Assembly (NCBI GenBank): GCA_960531495.1
Contig: OY482861.1
Location: forward strand, 744,001 to 808,000
DNA from: Zeus faber
Taxonomy: Eukaryota > Chordata > Actinopteri > Zeiformes > Zeidae
Direction: 5' to 3'
Length of the DNA: 64,000 bases
The notes below the pieces were generated by a model that was not told the origin of the DNA, did not search any database, and worked only from the letters and a program-made list of their open reading frames with translations. The position numbers and the translations under genes are program-made. Numbering within the stretch: the first letter of the stretch is position 1; the number at the start of each line of letters is the position of its first letter. Positions 22,941 to 36,300 of the stretch are shown piece after piece.

Positions 22941-25900
22941 AATATACAACGCCGAAAAATATCACAAATACTTCAAAATTTACAACCCAGATAAATATCC
23001 CAAAAACGACTTACGGAAAATGTCGAAAAACGTCAAAATACACAACGCCAAAAAATGTCCCAAAAACGTCAAAATATACAACCCAGGTAATATCCCAAAA
23101 ACGATATAAAACTATGTCGAAAAACGTCAAAATATACAACGCCAAAAAATATCCCACCACTACATAATACTATGTCGAACAACATCAAAATATACCACGT
23201 CGAAAAATATCACAATAACGTAAAAATATACAACCCAGATAAATATCCCAAAAAACGACATAATATACGATGTCGAAAAAAGTCAACATATACAACACCA
23301 AAAAATGTCCCAAAAACGTCAAAATATACAACCCAGAAAAAAATCCCAAAAACGATATATTACTATGTCGAAAAACGTCAAAAATACAACGCCAAAAAAT
23401 ATCCCAGAAACTACATTATACTATGTCGAAAAAAGTCAAAATATACAACGCCAAATATGTCCCAAAAACGTCAAAATATACAACCCAGAGAAATATCCCA
23501 AAAACGACATAATACTATGTTGAAAAACGTCAAAATATACCACGTCGAAAAATATCACAATAACGTAAAAATATACAACCCAGATAAATATTCCAAAAAC
23601 GACATACTTGTTACGTCGAAAAAAGTCAAAATATACAATGCCAAAATATGTCCAAAGATGTCAAAATATACAACCCAGATAAATATCCCAAGAACGACAT
23701 ACTTGTTACGTCGAAAAAAGGCAAAATATACAACACCAAAAAATATCCCAAAAACTACATAATACTATGTCGAAAAACGTCAAAATATACAACGCCAAAA
23801 TATGTCCCAAAAACGTCAAAATATACAACCCAGATAAATATCCCAAAAACAATATATTACTATGTCGAAAAACGTCAAAAAATACAACGCCAAAAAATAT
23901 CCCAAAAACTACATAATACTATGTCGAAGAACGTCAAAATATACAACACCAAAAAATATCCCAAAAACTACATAATACTCTGTCGAAAAACGTCAAAATA
24001 TACAACGCCGAAAAATATCACAAATACTTCAAAATTTACAACCCAGATAAATATTCCAAAAATGACATGATACTATGCCGAAAAACGTCAAAATATACAA
24101 CGCCGAAAAATATCCCAAAAACGACATACTATACTATGTCAAAAAAAGTCAAAATATACAACACCAAAAAATATCCCAAAAACTACATAATACTATGTCG
24201 AAAAACATCAAAATATACCACGTCGAAAAATATCACAATAACGTAAAAATATACAACCCAGATAAATATCCCAAAAAACGACATAATGTACTATGTCGAA
24301 AAAAGTCAAAATATACAGCGCCAAAAAATGTCCCAAAAACGTCAAAATATACAACCCAGATAAAAATCCCAAAAACGATATATTACTATGTCGAAAAACG
24401 TCAAAATATACAACGCCAAAAATTATCCCAAAAACTACATAATACTATGTCGAAAAACGTCAAAATATACCACGTCGAAAAATATCACAAAAACTTCAAA
24501 ATATACAACCCAGATAAATATTCCAAAAATGACTTACTAAACTATGTCGAAAAAAGCCAAAATATACAACGCCAAAATATGTCCCAAAAACGTCAAACTT
24601 TACAACCCAGATTAATATCCCAAAAATGACATAATACTATGCCGAAAAACGTCAAAATATACAACGCCAAAAAATATCCCAAAAACGACATAATACTATA
24701 TCGAAAAACGTCAAAATATACAACCCAGATAAATATCCCAAAAACTACATAATACTATGTCGAAAAACGTCAAAATATACAACGCTGAAAAATATCACAA
24801 ATACTTCAAAATATACAACTCAGATAAATAATCCAAAAACGACATCCAAAAAAAGTCGAAAAAAGTCCAAATATACAAGAACAAAAAATATCCCAAAAAC
24901 GACCAGTATGTCATATGTATCCCAAAGTACGACACTATGTCAAAAAACTTCTATATATACAACGCCAAAAAATATCCCAAAAATGACATAATACCATGTC
25001 GAAAAACATCAAAATATAAAATGCCGAAAAATATCCCAAAAACTACATATTATACTATGTCGAAAAAAGTCAAAATATACAACGCCAAAATATGTCCCAA
25101 AAACGTCAAACTTTACAACCCAGATAAATATCCCAAAAATGACATAATACTATGCCGAAAAACGTCAAAATATACAACGCCGAAAAATATCCCAAAAACG
25201 ACATACTATATTTGTCAAAAAAAGTCAAAATATACAGCGCCAAAAAATGTCCCAAAAACGTCAAAATATACAACCCAGATAAAAATCCCAAAAACGATTT
25301 ATTACCATGTCGAAAAACGTCAAAATATACAACGCCAAAAAATATCCCAAAAACTGCATAATACTATGTCGAAAAACGTCAAAATATACCACGTCGAAAA
25401 ATATCACAATAACGTAAAAATATACAACCCAGATAAATATTCCAAAAATGACATACTAAACTATGTCGAAAAAAGCCAAAATATACAGCGCCAAAATATG
25501 TCCAAAAACGTCAAAATATACAACCCAGATAAATATCCCAAAAAAGGACATAATATACTATGTCGAAAAAAGTCAACATACACAACACCAAAAAATATCC
25601 CAAAAACTACATAATACTATGTCAAAAAACGTAAAAAAATATACCATGCCGAAAAATATCACAAATACTTCAAAATTTACAACCCAGATAAATATCCCAA
25701 AAACGACATACGGAAAAAGTAGAAAAAAGTCAAAATATACAACCCAGATAAATATCCCAAAAACTACATAATACTATGTCAAAAAACGTAAAAATATACA
25801 ACGCTGAAAAATATCACAAATACTTCAAAATATACAACTCAGATAAATAAGCCAAAAACGACATCCAAAAAAAGTCGAAAAAAAGTCAAAATATACAAGG

Positions 25901-26512
25901 CCAAAAAATATCCCAAAAACGACCTATTACACTATGTCGAAAAACGTCTATATATACAACGCCAAAAAATATCCCAAAAATGACATAATACCATGTCGAA
26001 AAACGTCAAAATATAAAACGCCGAAAAATATCCCAAAAACTAGAGAATACTATGTCGAAAAATGTCAAAATATACAACGCCGAAAAATGTCACAAATACT
26101 TCAAAGTATACAACCCAGATAAATATTCCAAAAACGACATACTTGTTACGTCGAAAAAAGTCAAAATATACAACGCCAAAATATGTCCAAAGACGTCAAA
26201 ATATACAACCCAGATAAAAATCCCAAGAACGACATACTTGTTACGTCGAAAAAAGTCAAAATATACAACACCAAAAAATATCCCAAAAACTACATAATAC
26301 TATGTCGAAAAACGTCAAAATATACAACGCCAAAATATGTCCCTAAAACGTCAAAATATACAACCCTGAGAAATATCCCAAAAACAATTTATTACTATGT
26401 CGAAAAACGTCAAAAAATACAACGCCAAAAAATATCCCAAAAACTACATAATACTAGGTCGAAGAACGTCAAAATATACAACACCAAAAAACATCCCAAA
26501 AACTACATAATT
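22927..26512 (+). repeat. A-rich tandem array of 36-bp cores and 23-bp linkers
   Basis: The core is 36 bp, beginning GTCAAAATATACAAC. It comes in three kinds: GCCAAAAAATATCCC (or GTCCC), CCAGATAAATATCCC, and CACGTCGAAAAATATCAC. Cores end in AAAAAC or similar and are joined by a 23-bp linker, GACATAATACTATGTCG plus AAAAAC. One core plus linker gives 59 bp and two give 95 bp; both lengths recur throughout. All units point the same way. Forward-strand frames of up to 225 codons (24937-25614) and 196 codons (23172-23762) are lysine/asparagine/tyrosine-rich repeats. The 36-bp core keeps phase while each 23-bp linker shifts it, so all three frames are used in rotation. That pattern argues against a protein. 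I do not recognise the family. Confidence 0.93.
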
Positions 26513-27847
26513 CCTATCTGTCACTGTCACACAGAGTAATGACTGTAGCTTTTAACCAATTCGCCTTATTTCGACGTTTAAATCGGCTGAAAATGCATTT
26601 TTTCCCACATGTGCACACTATGATGAAAATGATCATAACTCCACAAATACATGTTAGATGGGCATAGAAATCTGTGAGAAACATTTAAGAAGCACATAAT
26701 AGTTCATCATATTAATTTAATTTCTATGCTGTACTGCAGCATTCTGAATCATTCACCTCTGAAGAGACAATGGGTCGGTGTTTCTCTAATTCAGTTAGAC
26801 AGCAAACCGTCCAAAGTTCTGAAAATTATCATAACTCGAAAAATTCATGTTAGATGGGCTTAAAACTCTGTGAGAAACACTTATGGACCACATAATAGTT
26901 CATCATATTAATCAAATTTCTATGCTGTACTGCAGCATTCTGAACCATTCACCTTTGATGAGACAATGGTTCAGTGTTTCTCTAATTCAGCTAGACAGCA
27001 AACCGTCCAAAGTTCTGACGTGATCAAAACTCCACAAATACATGTTAGATGGGCCTAGAGGTCTGTGAGAAACACTTAAGAAGCACATAATAGTTCCTCA
27101 TATTAGATTTCAATGGTGTACGGCAGCATTCTGAATCATTCACCTATAAAGATACAAAGGTTCGGTGTTTCTCTAATTCAGCTAGACCGCAAATCGTCCA
27201 AAGTTCTGAAAATGATCATAACTCGAAAAATCCATTTTATATGGGCCTAAAACTGTTTGACCAACAACACTTTAGCAGCATATACTAGTTCATCATTGTA
27301 TTTAAACTGTCTGTCACTGTCACACAGAGTAATGACTGTAGCTTATAACCAATTCGCCTTTTCGACGTTTAAATCGGCTGAAAATGCGTTTTTTCCCACA
27401 TGTGCACACTATGATGAAAATGATCATAACTCGACAAATACATTTTAAATGGGCCTAAAACTGTTTGACATACAACACTTGAGCAGCACATACTAGTTAT
27501 TCATTGTATTTAAACTGTCTGACACTGTCACACAGAGTAATGACTGAAGCTTTAAACCAAATCGCCTTTTCGACGTTTAAATCGGCTGAAAACGCATTTT
27601 TTCCCACATGTGCACACTATGATGAAAATGATCATAACTCAACAAATACATATTAGATGGGCCTAGAACTCTGTGAGAAACACTTAAGAAGGACATAATA
27701 GTTCATCATATTAATTACATTTCTATGCTGTACTGCAGCATTCTGAATCATTCACCGCTGAAGAGACAATGGTTCGGTGTTTCTCTAATTCAGCTAGACA
27801 GCAAACCGTTCAAAGTTCTGAAAATGCTCATAACTCGACAAATACAT

Positions 27848-28046
27848 GTTGTATGGGACTAAAACTGTTTGACAAGCAACACTTTAGCAGCACAGACTAG
27901 TTCATCATATTAATTAAATTTCTATGCTGTACTGCAGCATTCTGAATCATTCACCTCTGAAGAGACAATGGTTCGGTGTTTCTCTAATTCAGCTAGATAC
28001 CAAACCGTCCAAAGTTCTGAAAATGATCATAATTCGAAAAATACAT
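27848..28046 (-). repeat. A/B chimeric monomer (199 bp), first
   Basis: Read on the + strand, it begins as A (GACTAAAACTGTTTGACAAG, then ACACTTTAGCAGCACA). It switches to B at about 27901-27912 (TTCATCATATTAATTAAATT) and ends as B. The switch falls where A and B still resemble each other (TAGTTCATCAT against TAGTTCACCATTG), consistent with recombination between the two monomer types. Confidence 0.85.
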
Positions 28047-28495
28047 GTTAGATGGGCCTAAAACTCTGTGAGAAACACTTATGGGGCTCATAATAGTTCA
28101 TCATATTAATCAAATTTCTATGCTGTACTGTAGCATTGTGAATCATTCACTTATGAAGAGACAATGGTTCGGTGTTTCTCTAATTCAGCTAGACAGCAAA
28201 CCGTCCAAAGTTCTGAAAATGATCATAACTCCACAAATACATGTTAGATGGGTCTAGAACTCTGTGAGAAAAACTGAAGAAGCACATAAAAGTTCATCAA
28301 ATTAATTAAATTCATATGCTGTACTGCAGCATTCTGAATCATTCACCTCTGAAGAGACAATGGTTCGGTGTTTCTCTAATTCAGCTAGACAGCAAACCGT
28401 CCCAAGTTCTGAAAATGCTCATAGCTCGACAAATACATGTTAGATGGGCCTAAAACTCTGTGAGAAACACTTATGGAGCACATAATAGTTCATCA

Positions 28496-28518
28496 TATTG
28501 ATCAAATTGATCAAATTT
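28496..28518. repeat. 9-bp tandem duplication in a B monomer
   Basis: TGATCAAAT is present twice in a row (ATTGATCAAATTGATCAAAT), making this B unit 205 bp instead of 196. Simple replication slippage explains it. Confidence 0.85.
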
Positions 28519-29451
28519 CTATGCTGTACTGCACCATTCTGAACCATTCACCTCTGAAGAGACAATGGTTCGGTGTTTCTCTAATTCAGCTAGACAGCAA
28601 ACCGTCCAAAGTTCTGAAAATGCTCATAACTCTACAAATACATGTTGTATGGGACTAAAACTGTTTGACAAACAACACTTTAGCAGCACATACTTGTTCA
28701 TCATAGTATTTAAACTGTCTGACACTGTCACACAGAGTAATGACTGAAGCGTTTAACCAATTCGCCTTTTCGACGTTTAAATCGGCTGAAAATGCGTTTT
28801 TTCCCACATGTGCACACTATGATGAAAATGATCATAACTCGACAAATACATTTTATATGGGCCTAAAACTGTTTGACATACAACACTTTAGCAGCTTATA
28901 CTAGTTCATCATTGTATTTAAACTGTCTGACACTGCCACCGAGAGTAATGACTGAAGCTTTTAACCGATTCGCCTTTTCGACGTTTAAATCGGCTGAAAA
29001 TGCATTTTTCCCCACATGTGCACACTATGATGAAAATTATCATAACTCCACAAAAAAATGTTAGATGGGTCTAGAAGTCTGTGAGAAACACTTAAGAAGC
29101 ACATAATAGTTCATCATATTAATTAAATTTCTATGCTGTACTGCAGCATTCTGAATCATTCACCTCTGAAGAGACAATGGGTCGGTGTTTCTCTAATTCA
29201 GTTAGACAGCAAACCGTCCAAAGTTCTGAAAATTATCATAACTCGAAAAATTCATGTTAGATGGGCTTAAAACTCTGTGAGAAACACTTATGGACCACAT
29301 AATAGTTCATCATATTAATCAAATTTCTATGCTGTACTGCAGCATTCTGAACCATTCACCATTGATGAGACAATGGTTCAGTGTTTCTCTAATTCAGCTA
29401 GAAAGCAAACCGTTCAAAGTTCTGAAACTGCTCATAACTCGACAAATAGAT

Positions 29452-29650
29452 GTTGTATGGGACTAAAACTGTTTGACAAACAACACTTTAGCAGCACAGA
29501 CTAGTTCATCATATTAATTACATTTCTATGCTGTACTGCAGCATTCTGAATCATTCACCTCTGAAGAGACAATGGTTCGGTGTTTCTCTAATTCAGTTAG
29601 ACAGCAAACCGTCCACAGTTCTGAAAATGATCATAACTCCACAGATACAT
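29452..29650 (-). repeat. A/B chimeric monomer (199 bp), second
   Basis: It has the same architecture and length as the chimera at 27848 (A start, B from TTCATCATATTAATTAC onward). It is probably a descendant of the same event spread by array turnover, not an independent fusion. Confidence 0.82.
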
Positions 29651-30055
29651 GTTAGATGGTTCTAGAACTCTGTGAGAAAAAACTTAAGAAGCACATAATA
29701 GTTCATCAAATTAATCAAATTTCTATGCTGTACTGCACCATTCTGAATCATTCACCGCTGAAGAGACAATGGTTCGGTGTTTCTCTAATTCAGCTAGACA
29801 GCAAACCATCAAATGTTCTGAAAATGATCGTAACTCCACAAATACATGTTATATGGGACTAAAACTGTTTGACAAACAACACTTTAGCAGCACAGACTAG
29901 TTAGTCATAGTATTCAAACTGTCTGACACTGTCACACAGAGTAATGACTGAAGCGTTTAACCTATTCGCCTTTTCGACGTTTAAATCGGTTGAAAATTTG
30001 TTTTTTCCCACATGTGCACACTATGATGAAAATGATCATAACTCGACAAATACAT

Positions 30056-30189
30056 GTTGTATGGGACTAAAACTGTTTGACAAGCAACACTTTAGCAGCA
30101 CATACTTGTTCATCATAGTATTTAAACTGTCTGACACTGTCACACAGAGTAATGACTGTCTGAAAATGATCATAACTCGAAAAATACTT
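30056..30189 (-). repeat. Truncated A/B fusion monomer (134 bp)
   Basis: On the + strand it is A up to GAGTAATGACTG (about 30158), then jumps directly to TCTGAAAATGATCATAACTC, the last part of a B unit. About 70 bases are missing compared with A or B. It lies next to the boundary with the GAAA-type array. Confidence 0.82.
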
Positions 30190-30299
30190 GTTAGATGGGC
30201 CTAAAACTCTGTGAGAAACACTTATGGAGCACATAATAGTTCATCATATTAATCATCATATTATGTACTGCAGCATTCTGAACCATTCACCTTTGATGA

Positions 30300-30330
30300 G
30301 ACAATGGTTCGGTATTGAAAGAAAGATTGA
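30300..30330. other. Junction between inverted satellite and GAAA-type array
   Basis: The B monomer ends at GACAATGGTTCGGT (30313), mid-unit. The next bases, ATTGAAAGAAAGATTGAATG, already belong to the low-complexity array. There is no gradual transition and no sign of a transposon end. Confidence 0.88.
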
Positions 30331-33300
30331 ATGATTGAAAGAAATGTAGATTGAAATAAAGAATGAAAGAAAGATTTGAAGTAAGAATGAAATATTGAAA
30401 GAAAGATTTTAGGAAAGGTTGAAAGACTGAAATAAAGAATGAAAGATTGAAAGAAAGATTGAAAGATTGAAAGAAATATTGAAAGAAAGAGAATTTGAAA
30501 GTAAGAAAGATTGAAAGAAAGATTGAAAGTAATAAAGATTGAAAGAAAGAATAAAAGAAAAATTGAAAGATTGAAAGATTGAAAGATTGAAAGAAAGATT
30601 GAAAGAAAGATTTAACGAAAATTGAAAGACTGAAAGTAAGAATGAAAGAAAGATTGAAAGTTTGAAAGAAAGAATGAAAGAATTAAAGAAAGATTGAAAG
30701 AAATATTGAAAGAAAGAATGAAAGATTGAAAGAAAGAATGAAAGAATGAAAGAAATACTGAAAGAAAGAAAGATTGAAAGTAAGAACGATTGAAAGAAAG
30801 ATTTATAGAAAGATTGAAAGACTGAAAGAAAGAATGAAAGATTGAAAGAAATATTGAAAGAAAGAGAGATTGAAAGATTAAAAGATTGAAAGAAAGATTG
30901 AAAGTAATAAAGATTGAAAGAAAGAATGGAGGAATAATTGAAAGATTGAAAGAAAAAATGAAAGAATTAAAGAAAGATTGTAAGAAATATTGAAAGAAAG
31001 ATTGAAAGAAAGAATGAAAGAAAGATTGTAAGAAAGAATGAAAGTAAGAAAGAAATATTGAAAGATTGAAAGAAATATTGAAAGAAAGAAAGATTGAAAG
31101 TAAGAACGATTGAAAGAAAGATTGAAAAAAAGACTGAAAGCTTGAAAGAAAGAATGAAAGAAAGATTTTAAGAAAGGTTGAAAGACTGAAAGAAAGAATG
31201 AAAGATTGAAAGAAAGAATGAAAGAACGATTGAAAGAAAAAATGAAAGAATGATAGAAAGATTGAAAGATTGAAAGAAAGATTGAATGTTTGAAAGAAAG
31301 ATTGAAAGTATTAAAGATCGAAAGAAATATTTAAAGAAAGATTGAAAGATTGAAAGAAAGAATGAAATAACGATTGCAAGAAAGAATGAAAGAATGAAAG
31401 AAAAATTGAAAGATTGAAAGAAATATTGAAAGAAAGAGAGATTGAAAGATTAAAAGATTGAAAGAAAGATTGAAAGTGATGAAGTTTGAAAGAAAGAATG
31501 AAGGAAAAACTGAAAGATTGAAAGACTGAAAGAATGAATGAAAGAAAGATTGAAAGATTGAATGAAAAAATGAAAAACTTAAAGAAAGATTGAAAGAAAT
31601 ACTGAAAGATAGATTGAAAGATTGAAAGAAAGAAAGATTGAAAGAAAGAATGAAAGAAAGATTGTAAGAAAGAATGAAAGTAAGAAAGAAAGATTGAAAG
31701 ATTGAAAGAAATATTGAAAGAAAGAAAGATTGAAACTAAGAACGATTGAAAGAAAGATTGAAAGAAAGATTGAAAGCTTGAAAGAAAGATTGAAAGAAAG
31801 ATTTTAAGAAAGGTTGAAAGACTGAAAGAAAGAATGAAAGATTGAAAGAAAGAATGAAAGAACGATTGAAAGAAAGAATGAAAGAATGAAAGAAAGATTG
31901 AAAGATTGAAAGAAATATTGAAAGAAAGAGAGAATGAAAATAAGAAAGATTGAAAGAAAGATTGAAAGTAATAAAGATTGAAAGAAATAACAAAAGAAAG
32001 ATTGAAAGATTGAAAGAAATATTGAAAGAAAGAAAGATTGAAACTAAGAACGATTGAAAGAAAGATTGAAAGCTTGAAAGAAAGATTGAAAGAAAGATGT
32101 TAAGAAAGGTTGAAAGACTGAAAGAAAGAATGAAAGATTGAAAGAAAGAATGAAAGAACGATTGAAAGAAAGAATGAAAGAATGAAAGAAAGATTGAACG
32201 ATTGGAAGAAATATTGAAAGATAGAAAAATTTAAAGTAAGAAAGATTGAAAGAAAGAATGAAAGAAAGATTGAAAGATTGAAAGATTGAAAGAAAGATTG
32301 AATGTTTGAAAGAAAGATTGAAAGTATTAAATATCGAAAGAAATATTTAAAGAAAGATTGAAAGATCGAAAGAAAGAATGAAATGACGATTGAAAGAAAG
32401 AATGAAAGCTTGAAAGAAAGATTGAAAGAAAGATATTAAGAAAGGTTGAAAGACTGAAAGAAAGAATGAAAGATTGTAAGAAATATTGAAAGAAAGATTG
32501 AAAGAAAGAATGAAAGAAAGATTGTAAGAAAGAATGAAAGTAAGAAAGAAATATTGAAAGATTGAAAGAAATATTGAAAGAAAGAAAGCTTGAAAGTAAG
32601 AACGATTGAAGAAAGATTGAAAAAAAGACTGAAAGCTTGAAAGAAAGAATGAAAGAAAGATTTTAAGAAAGGTTGAAAGACTGAAAGAAAGAATGAAAGA
32701 TTGAAAGAAAGAATGAAAGAACGATTGAAAGAAAAAATGAAAGAATGATAGAAAGATTGAAAGATTGAAAGAAAGATTGAATGTTTGAAAGAAAGATTGA
32801 AAGTATTAAAGATCGAAAGAAATATTTAAAGAAAGATTGAGAGATTGAAAGAAAGAATGAAATAACGATTGCAAGAAAGAATGAAAGAATGAAAGAAAAA
32901 TTGAAAGATTGAAAGAAATATTGAAAGAAAGAGAGATTGAAAGATTAAAAGATTGAAAGAAAGATTGAAAGTGATGAAGTTTGAAAGAAAGAATGAAGGA
33001 AAAACTGAAAGATTGAAAGACTGAAAGAATGAATGAAAGAAAGATTGAAAGATTGAATGAAAAAATGAAAAACTTAAAGAAAGATTGAAAGAAATACTGA
33101 AAGATAGATTGAAAGATTGAAAGAAAGAAAGATTGAAAGAAAGAATGAAAGAAAGATTGTAAGAAAGAATGAAAGTAAGAAAGAAAGATTGAAAGATTGA
33201 AAGAAATATTGAAAGAAAGAAAGATTGAAACTAAGAACGATTGAAAGAAAGATTGAAAGAAAGATTGAAAGCTTGAAAGAAAGATTGAAAGAAAGATTTT

Positions 33301-36300
33301 AAGAAAGGTTGAAAGACTGAAAGAAAGAATGAAAGATTGAAAGAAAGAATGAAAGAACGATTGAAAGAAAGAATGAAAGAATGAAAGAAAGATTGAAAGA
33401 TTGAAAGAAATATTGAAAGAAAGAGAGAATGAAAATAAGAAAGATTGAAAGAAAGATTGAAAGTAATAAAGATTGAAAGAAATAACAAAAGAAAGATTGA
33501 AAGATTGAAAGAAATATTGAAAGAAAGAAAGATTGAAACTAAGAACGATTGAAAGAAAGATTGAAAGCTTGAAAGAAAGATTGAAAGAAAGATATTAAGA
33601 AAGGTTGAAAGACTGAAAGAAAGAATGAAAGATTGAAAGAAAGAATGAAAGAACGATTGAAAGAAAGAATGAAAGAATGAAAGAAAGATTGAACGATTGG
33701 AAGAAATATTGAAAGATAGAAAAATTTAAAGTAAGAAAGATTGAAAGAAAGAATGAAAGAAAGATTGAAAGATTGAAAGATTGAAAGAAAGATTGAATGT
33801 TTGAAAGAAAGATTGAAAGTATTAAATATCGAAAGAAATATTTAAAGAAAGATTGAAAGATCGAAAGAAAGAATGAAATGACGATTGAAAGAAAGAATGA
33901 AAGTATGAAAGAAAAATTGAAAGATTGAAAGAAATATTGAAAGAATGAGTGATTGAAAGATTAAAAGATTGAAAGAAAGATTGAAAGTGATGAAGTTTGA
34001 AAGAAAGAATGAAGGAAAAACTGAAAGATTGAAAGACTGAAAGAATGAATGAAAGAAAGATTGAAAGATTGAATGAAATAATGAAAAACTTAAAGAAAGA
34101 TTGAAAGAAATATTGAAAGATAGATTAAAAGATTGAAAGAAAGAAAGATTGAAAGAAAGAATGAAAGAAAGATTGTAAGAAAGAATGAACGTAAGAAAGA
34201 AAGATTGAAAGATTGAAAGAAATATTGAAAGAAAGAAAGATTGAAACTAAGAACGATTGAAAGAAAGATTGAAAGAAAGATTGAAAGCTTGAAAGAAAGA
34301 TTGAAAGAAAGATTTTAAGAAAGGTTGAAAGACTGAAAGAAAGAATGAAGATTGAAAGAAAGAATGAAAGAACGATCGAAAGAAAGAATGAAAGAATGAA
34401 AGAAAGATTGAAAGATTGAAAGAAATATTGAAAGAAAGAGAGAATGAAAATAAGAAAGATTGAAAGAAAGATTGAAAGTAATAAAGATTGAAAGAAAGAA
34501 TGAACGAAAAATTGAAAGATTGATAGATTGAAAGAAAGATTGAAAGAAAGATTGAAAGACTGAAAGAAAGAATGAATAAAATAATTAAAGAAAGATTGAA
34601 GGTTTGAAAGATTGAAAGAAAGATTGAAAGAAAGATTGAAAAAAAGATTGAAAAAAAGAAAAATTGAAAGAAAGATTGAAAGAAATATTGAAAGACTGAA
34701 GGAAAGAATGAAAGAAAGATGGAAAGAAAGATTGAAAGAAAGAAAGATTGAAAGTAAGAAAGATTGAAAGAAATATTGAAAGAAAGATTGAAAGAAAGAT
34801 TGATAGATTGAAAGATTGAAAGATTGAAAGAAAGAATGAAAGAAAGACTGAAAGATGGAAAGAAAAATTGAAAGAAATATTGAAAGATTGAAAGATTGAA
34901 AGAAAAATTGAAAGTTTGAAAGAAATATTGAAAGACTGAAAGAAAGATTGCAAGAAAGATTGAAAAAAAAGAAAGATTTAAAGATAGAATAAAAGAAAGA
35001 TTGAAAGAAATATTGAAAGACAGAAATATTGAAAGAAACAATGAAAGAAATATTGAAAGATTAAAAGAAAGAATGAAAGAAAGATTGAAAAATTGAAAGA
35101 TTGAAAGAAAGACTAAAAGAAAGAAAGAACGATTGAAAGAAAGATTGAAAGAAAGATTGAAAGAAAGAAAGATTGTAAGAGAGAATGAAACAAAGATTGA
35201 AATAAAGAATGAAAGAAAGATTGAAAGAAAAAATGAAAGAAAGATTGAAAGAAAGATGGAAAGAAAGTTTGAAAGAAAGAAAGATTGAAAGAAATAACAA
35301 AAGAAAGATTGAAAGAAATAATGAAAGAAAGATTGAACGATTGGAAGAAATATTGAAAGATAGAAAAATTGAAAGTAAGAAAGATTGAAAGAAAGAATGA
35401 AAGAAAGATTGAAAGATTGAAAGATTGAAAGAAAGAATGAAAGAAAGATTGAAAGATTGAAATATTGAAAGAAAGAATGAAAGAAAGATTGAAAGTTTGA
35501 AAGAAAGAATGAAAGAATTAAAGAAAGATTGAAAGATATATTGAAAGAAAGAATGAAAGATTGAAAGAAAGAATGAAAGAATGAAAGAAATACTGAAAGA
35601 AAGAAAGATTGAAAGTAAGAACGATTGAAAGAAAGATTTATAGAAAGATTGAAAGACTGAAAGAAAGAATGAAAGATTGAAAGAAATATTGAAAGAAAGA
35701 GAGATTGAAAGATTAAAAGATTGAAAGAAAGATTGAAAGTAATAAAGATTGAAAGAAAGAATGGAGGAATAATTGAAAGATTGAAAGAAAAAATGAAAGA
35801 ATTAAAGAAAGATTGTAAGAAATATTGAAAGAAAGATTGAAAGATTGAAATAAAGAAAGATTGAAAGAAAGAAAGAAAGAAAGATTGTAAGAAAGAATGA
35901 AAGTAAGAAAGAAATATTGAAAGATTGAAAGAAATATTGAAAGAAAGAAAGATTGAAAGTAAGAACGATTGAAAGAAAGATTGAAAGAAAGACTGAAAGC
36001 TTGAAAGAAAGAATGAAAGAAAGATTTTAAGAAAGGTTGAAAGACTGAAAGAAAGAATGAAAGTTTGAAAGAAAGGATGAAAGAACGATTGAAAGAAAAA
36101 ATGAAAGAATGATAGAAAGATTGAAAGATTGAAAGAAAGATTGAATGTTTGAAAGAAAGATTGAAAGTATTAAAGATCGAAAGAAATATTTAAAGAAAGA
36201 TTGAAAGATTGAAAGAAAGAATGAAATAACGATTGAAAGAAAGAATGAAAGAATGAAAGAAATATTGAAAAATTGAAAGAAATATTGAAAGAAAAAGAGA

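Larger units (their letters stand above)
26653..29451 (-). repeat. Faint 2.4-kb higher-order period in the inverted array
   Basis: Variants at 26653-26900 recur at 29060-29305 at an offset of 2,407 bp: CAATGGGTCGGTG (TGGGTCGG at 26771 and 29178), CAGTTAGACAGC, the AAATTCAT anchors at 26841 and 29248, and TTATGGACCACAT. The interior is A A then B units in both, but the third unit is a plain B at 27044 and a chimera at 29452. This is an old higher-order repeat, partly erased. Confidence 0.7.
26513..30313 (-). repeat. A/B satellite array, inverted and diverged
   Basis: These are the same A and B monomers as in 1-22926 but on the opposite strand. Reverse anchors (AAATACAT or variants) lie at 26645, 26841, 27036, 27228, 27436, 27644, 27840, 28039, 28235, 28431, 28636, 28844, 29052, 29248, 29444, 29643, 29840, 30048 and 30182. 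Monomer lengths in order are B 196, B 195, B 192, A 208, A 208, B 196, chimera 199, B 196, B 196, B 205, A 208, A 208, B 196, B 196, chimera 199, B 197, A 208 and a 134-bp truncated unit. Partial units lie at both ends. Copies differ from each other much more than in the forward array, so this arm is older or less homogenised. Confidence 0.95.

Noticed and set aside
23172..25614. Lysine-rich forward frames as a possible repetitive protein
   Set aside because: The same repeat is open in all three phases and rotates between them at every 23-bp linker, which is not how a protein repeat is conserved.
22927..26512. CRISPR array (short repeats with spacers)
   Set aside because: The 23-bp intervals are themselves repeated linkers and not unique spacers, the repeats are imperfect, no cas genes are present, and the context is eukaryotic satellite.
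22927..26512. A mobile element inserted in the satellite
   Set aside because: There are no terminal repeats, coding domains or target-site duplication, and the flanking satellites have opposite orientation, so it does not look like insertion into a continuous array.
26513..30313. Hammerhead ribozyme, found in some satellites, suggested by TTGATGAGACA motifs in B
   Set aside because: The core CTGATGA together with a properly placed GAAA was not seen in either monomer or strand.
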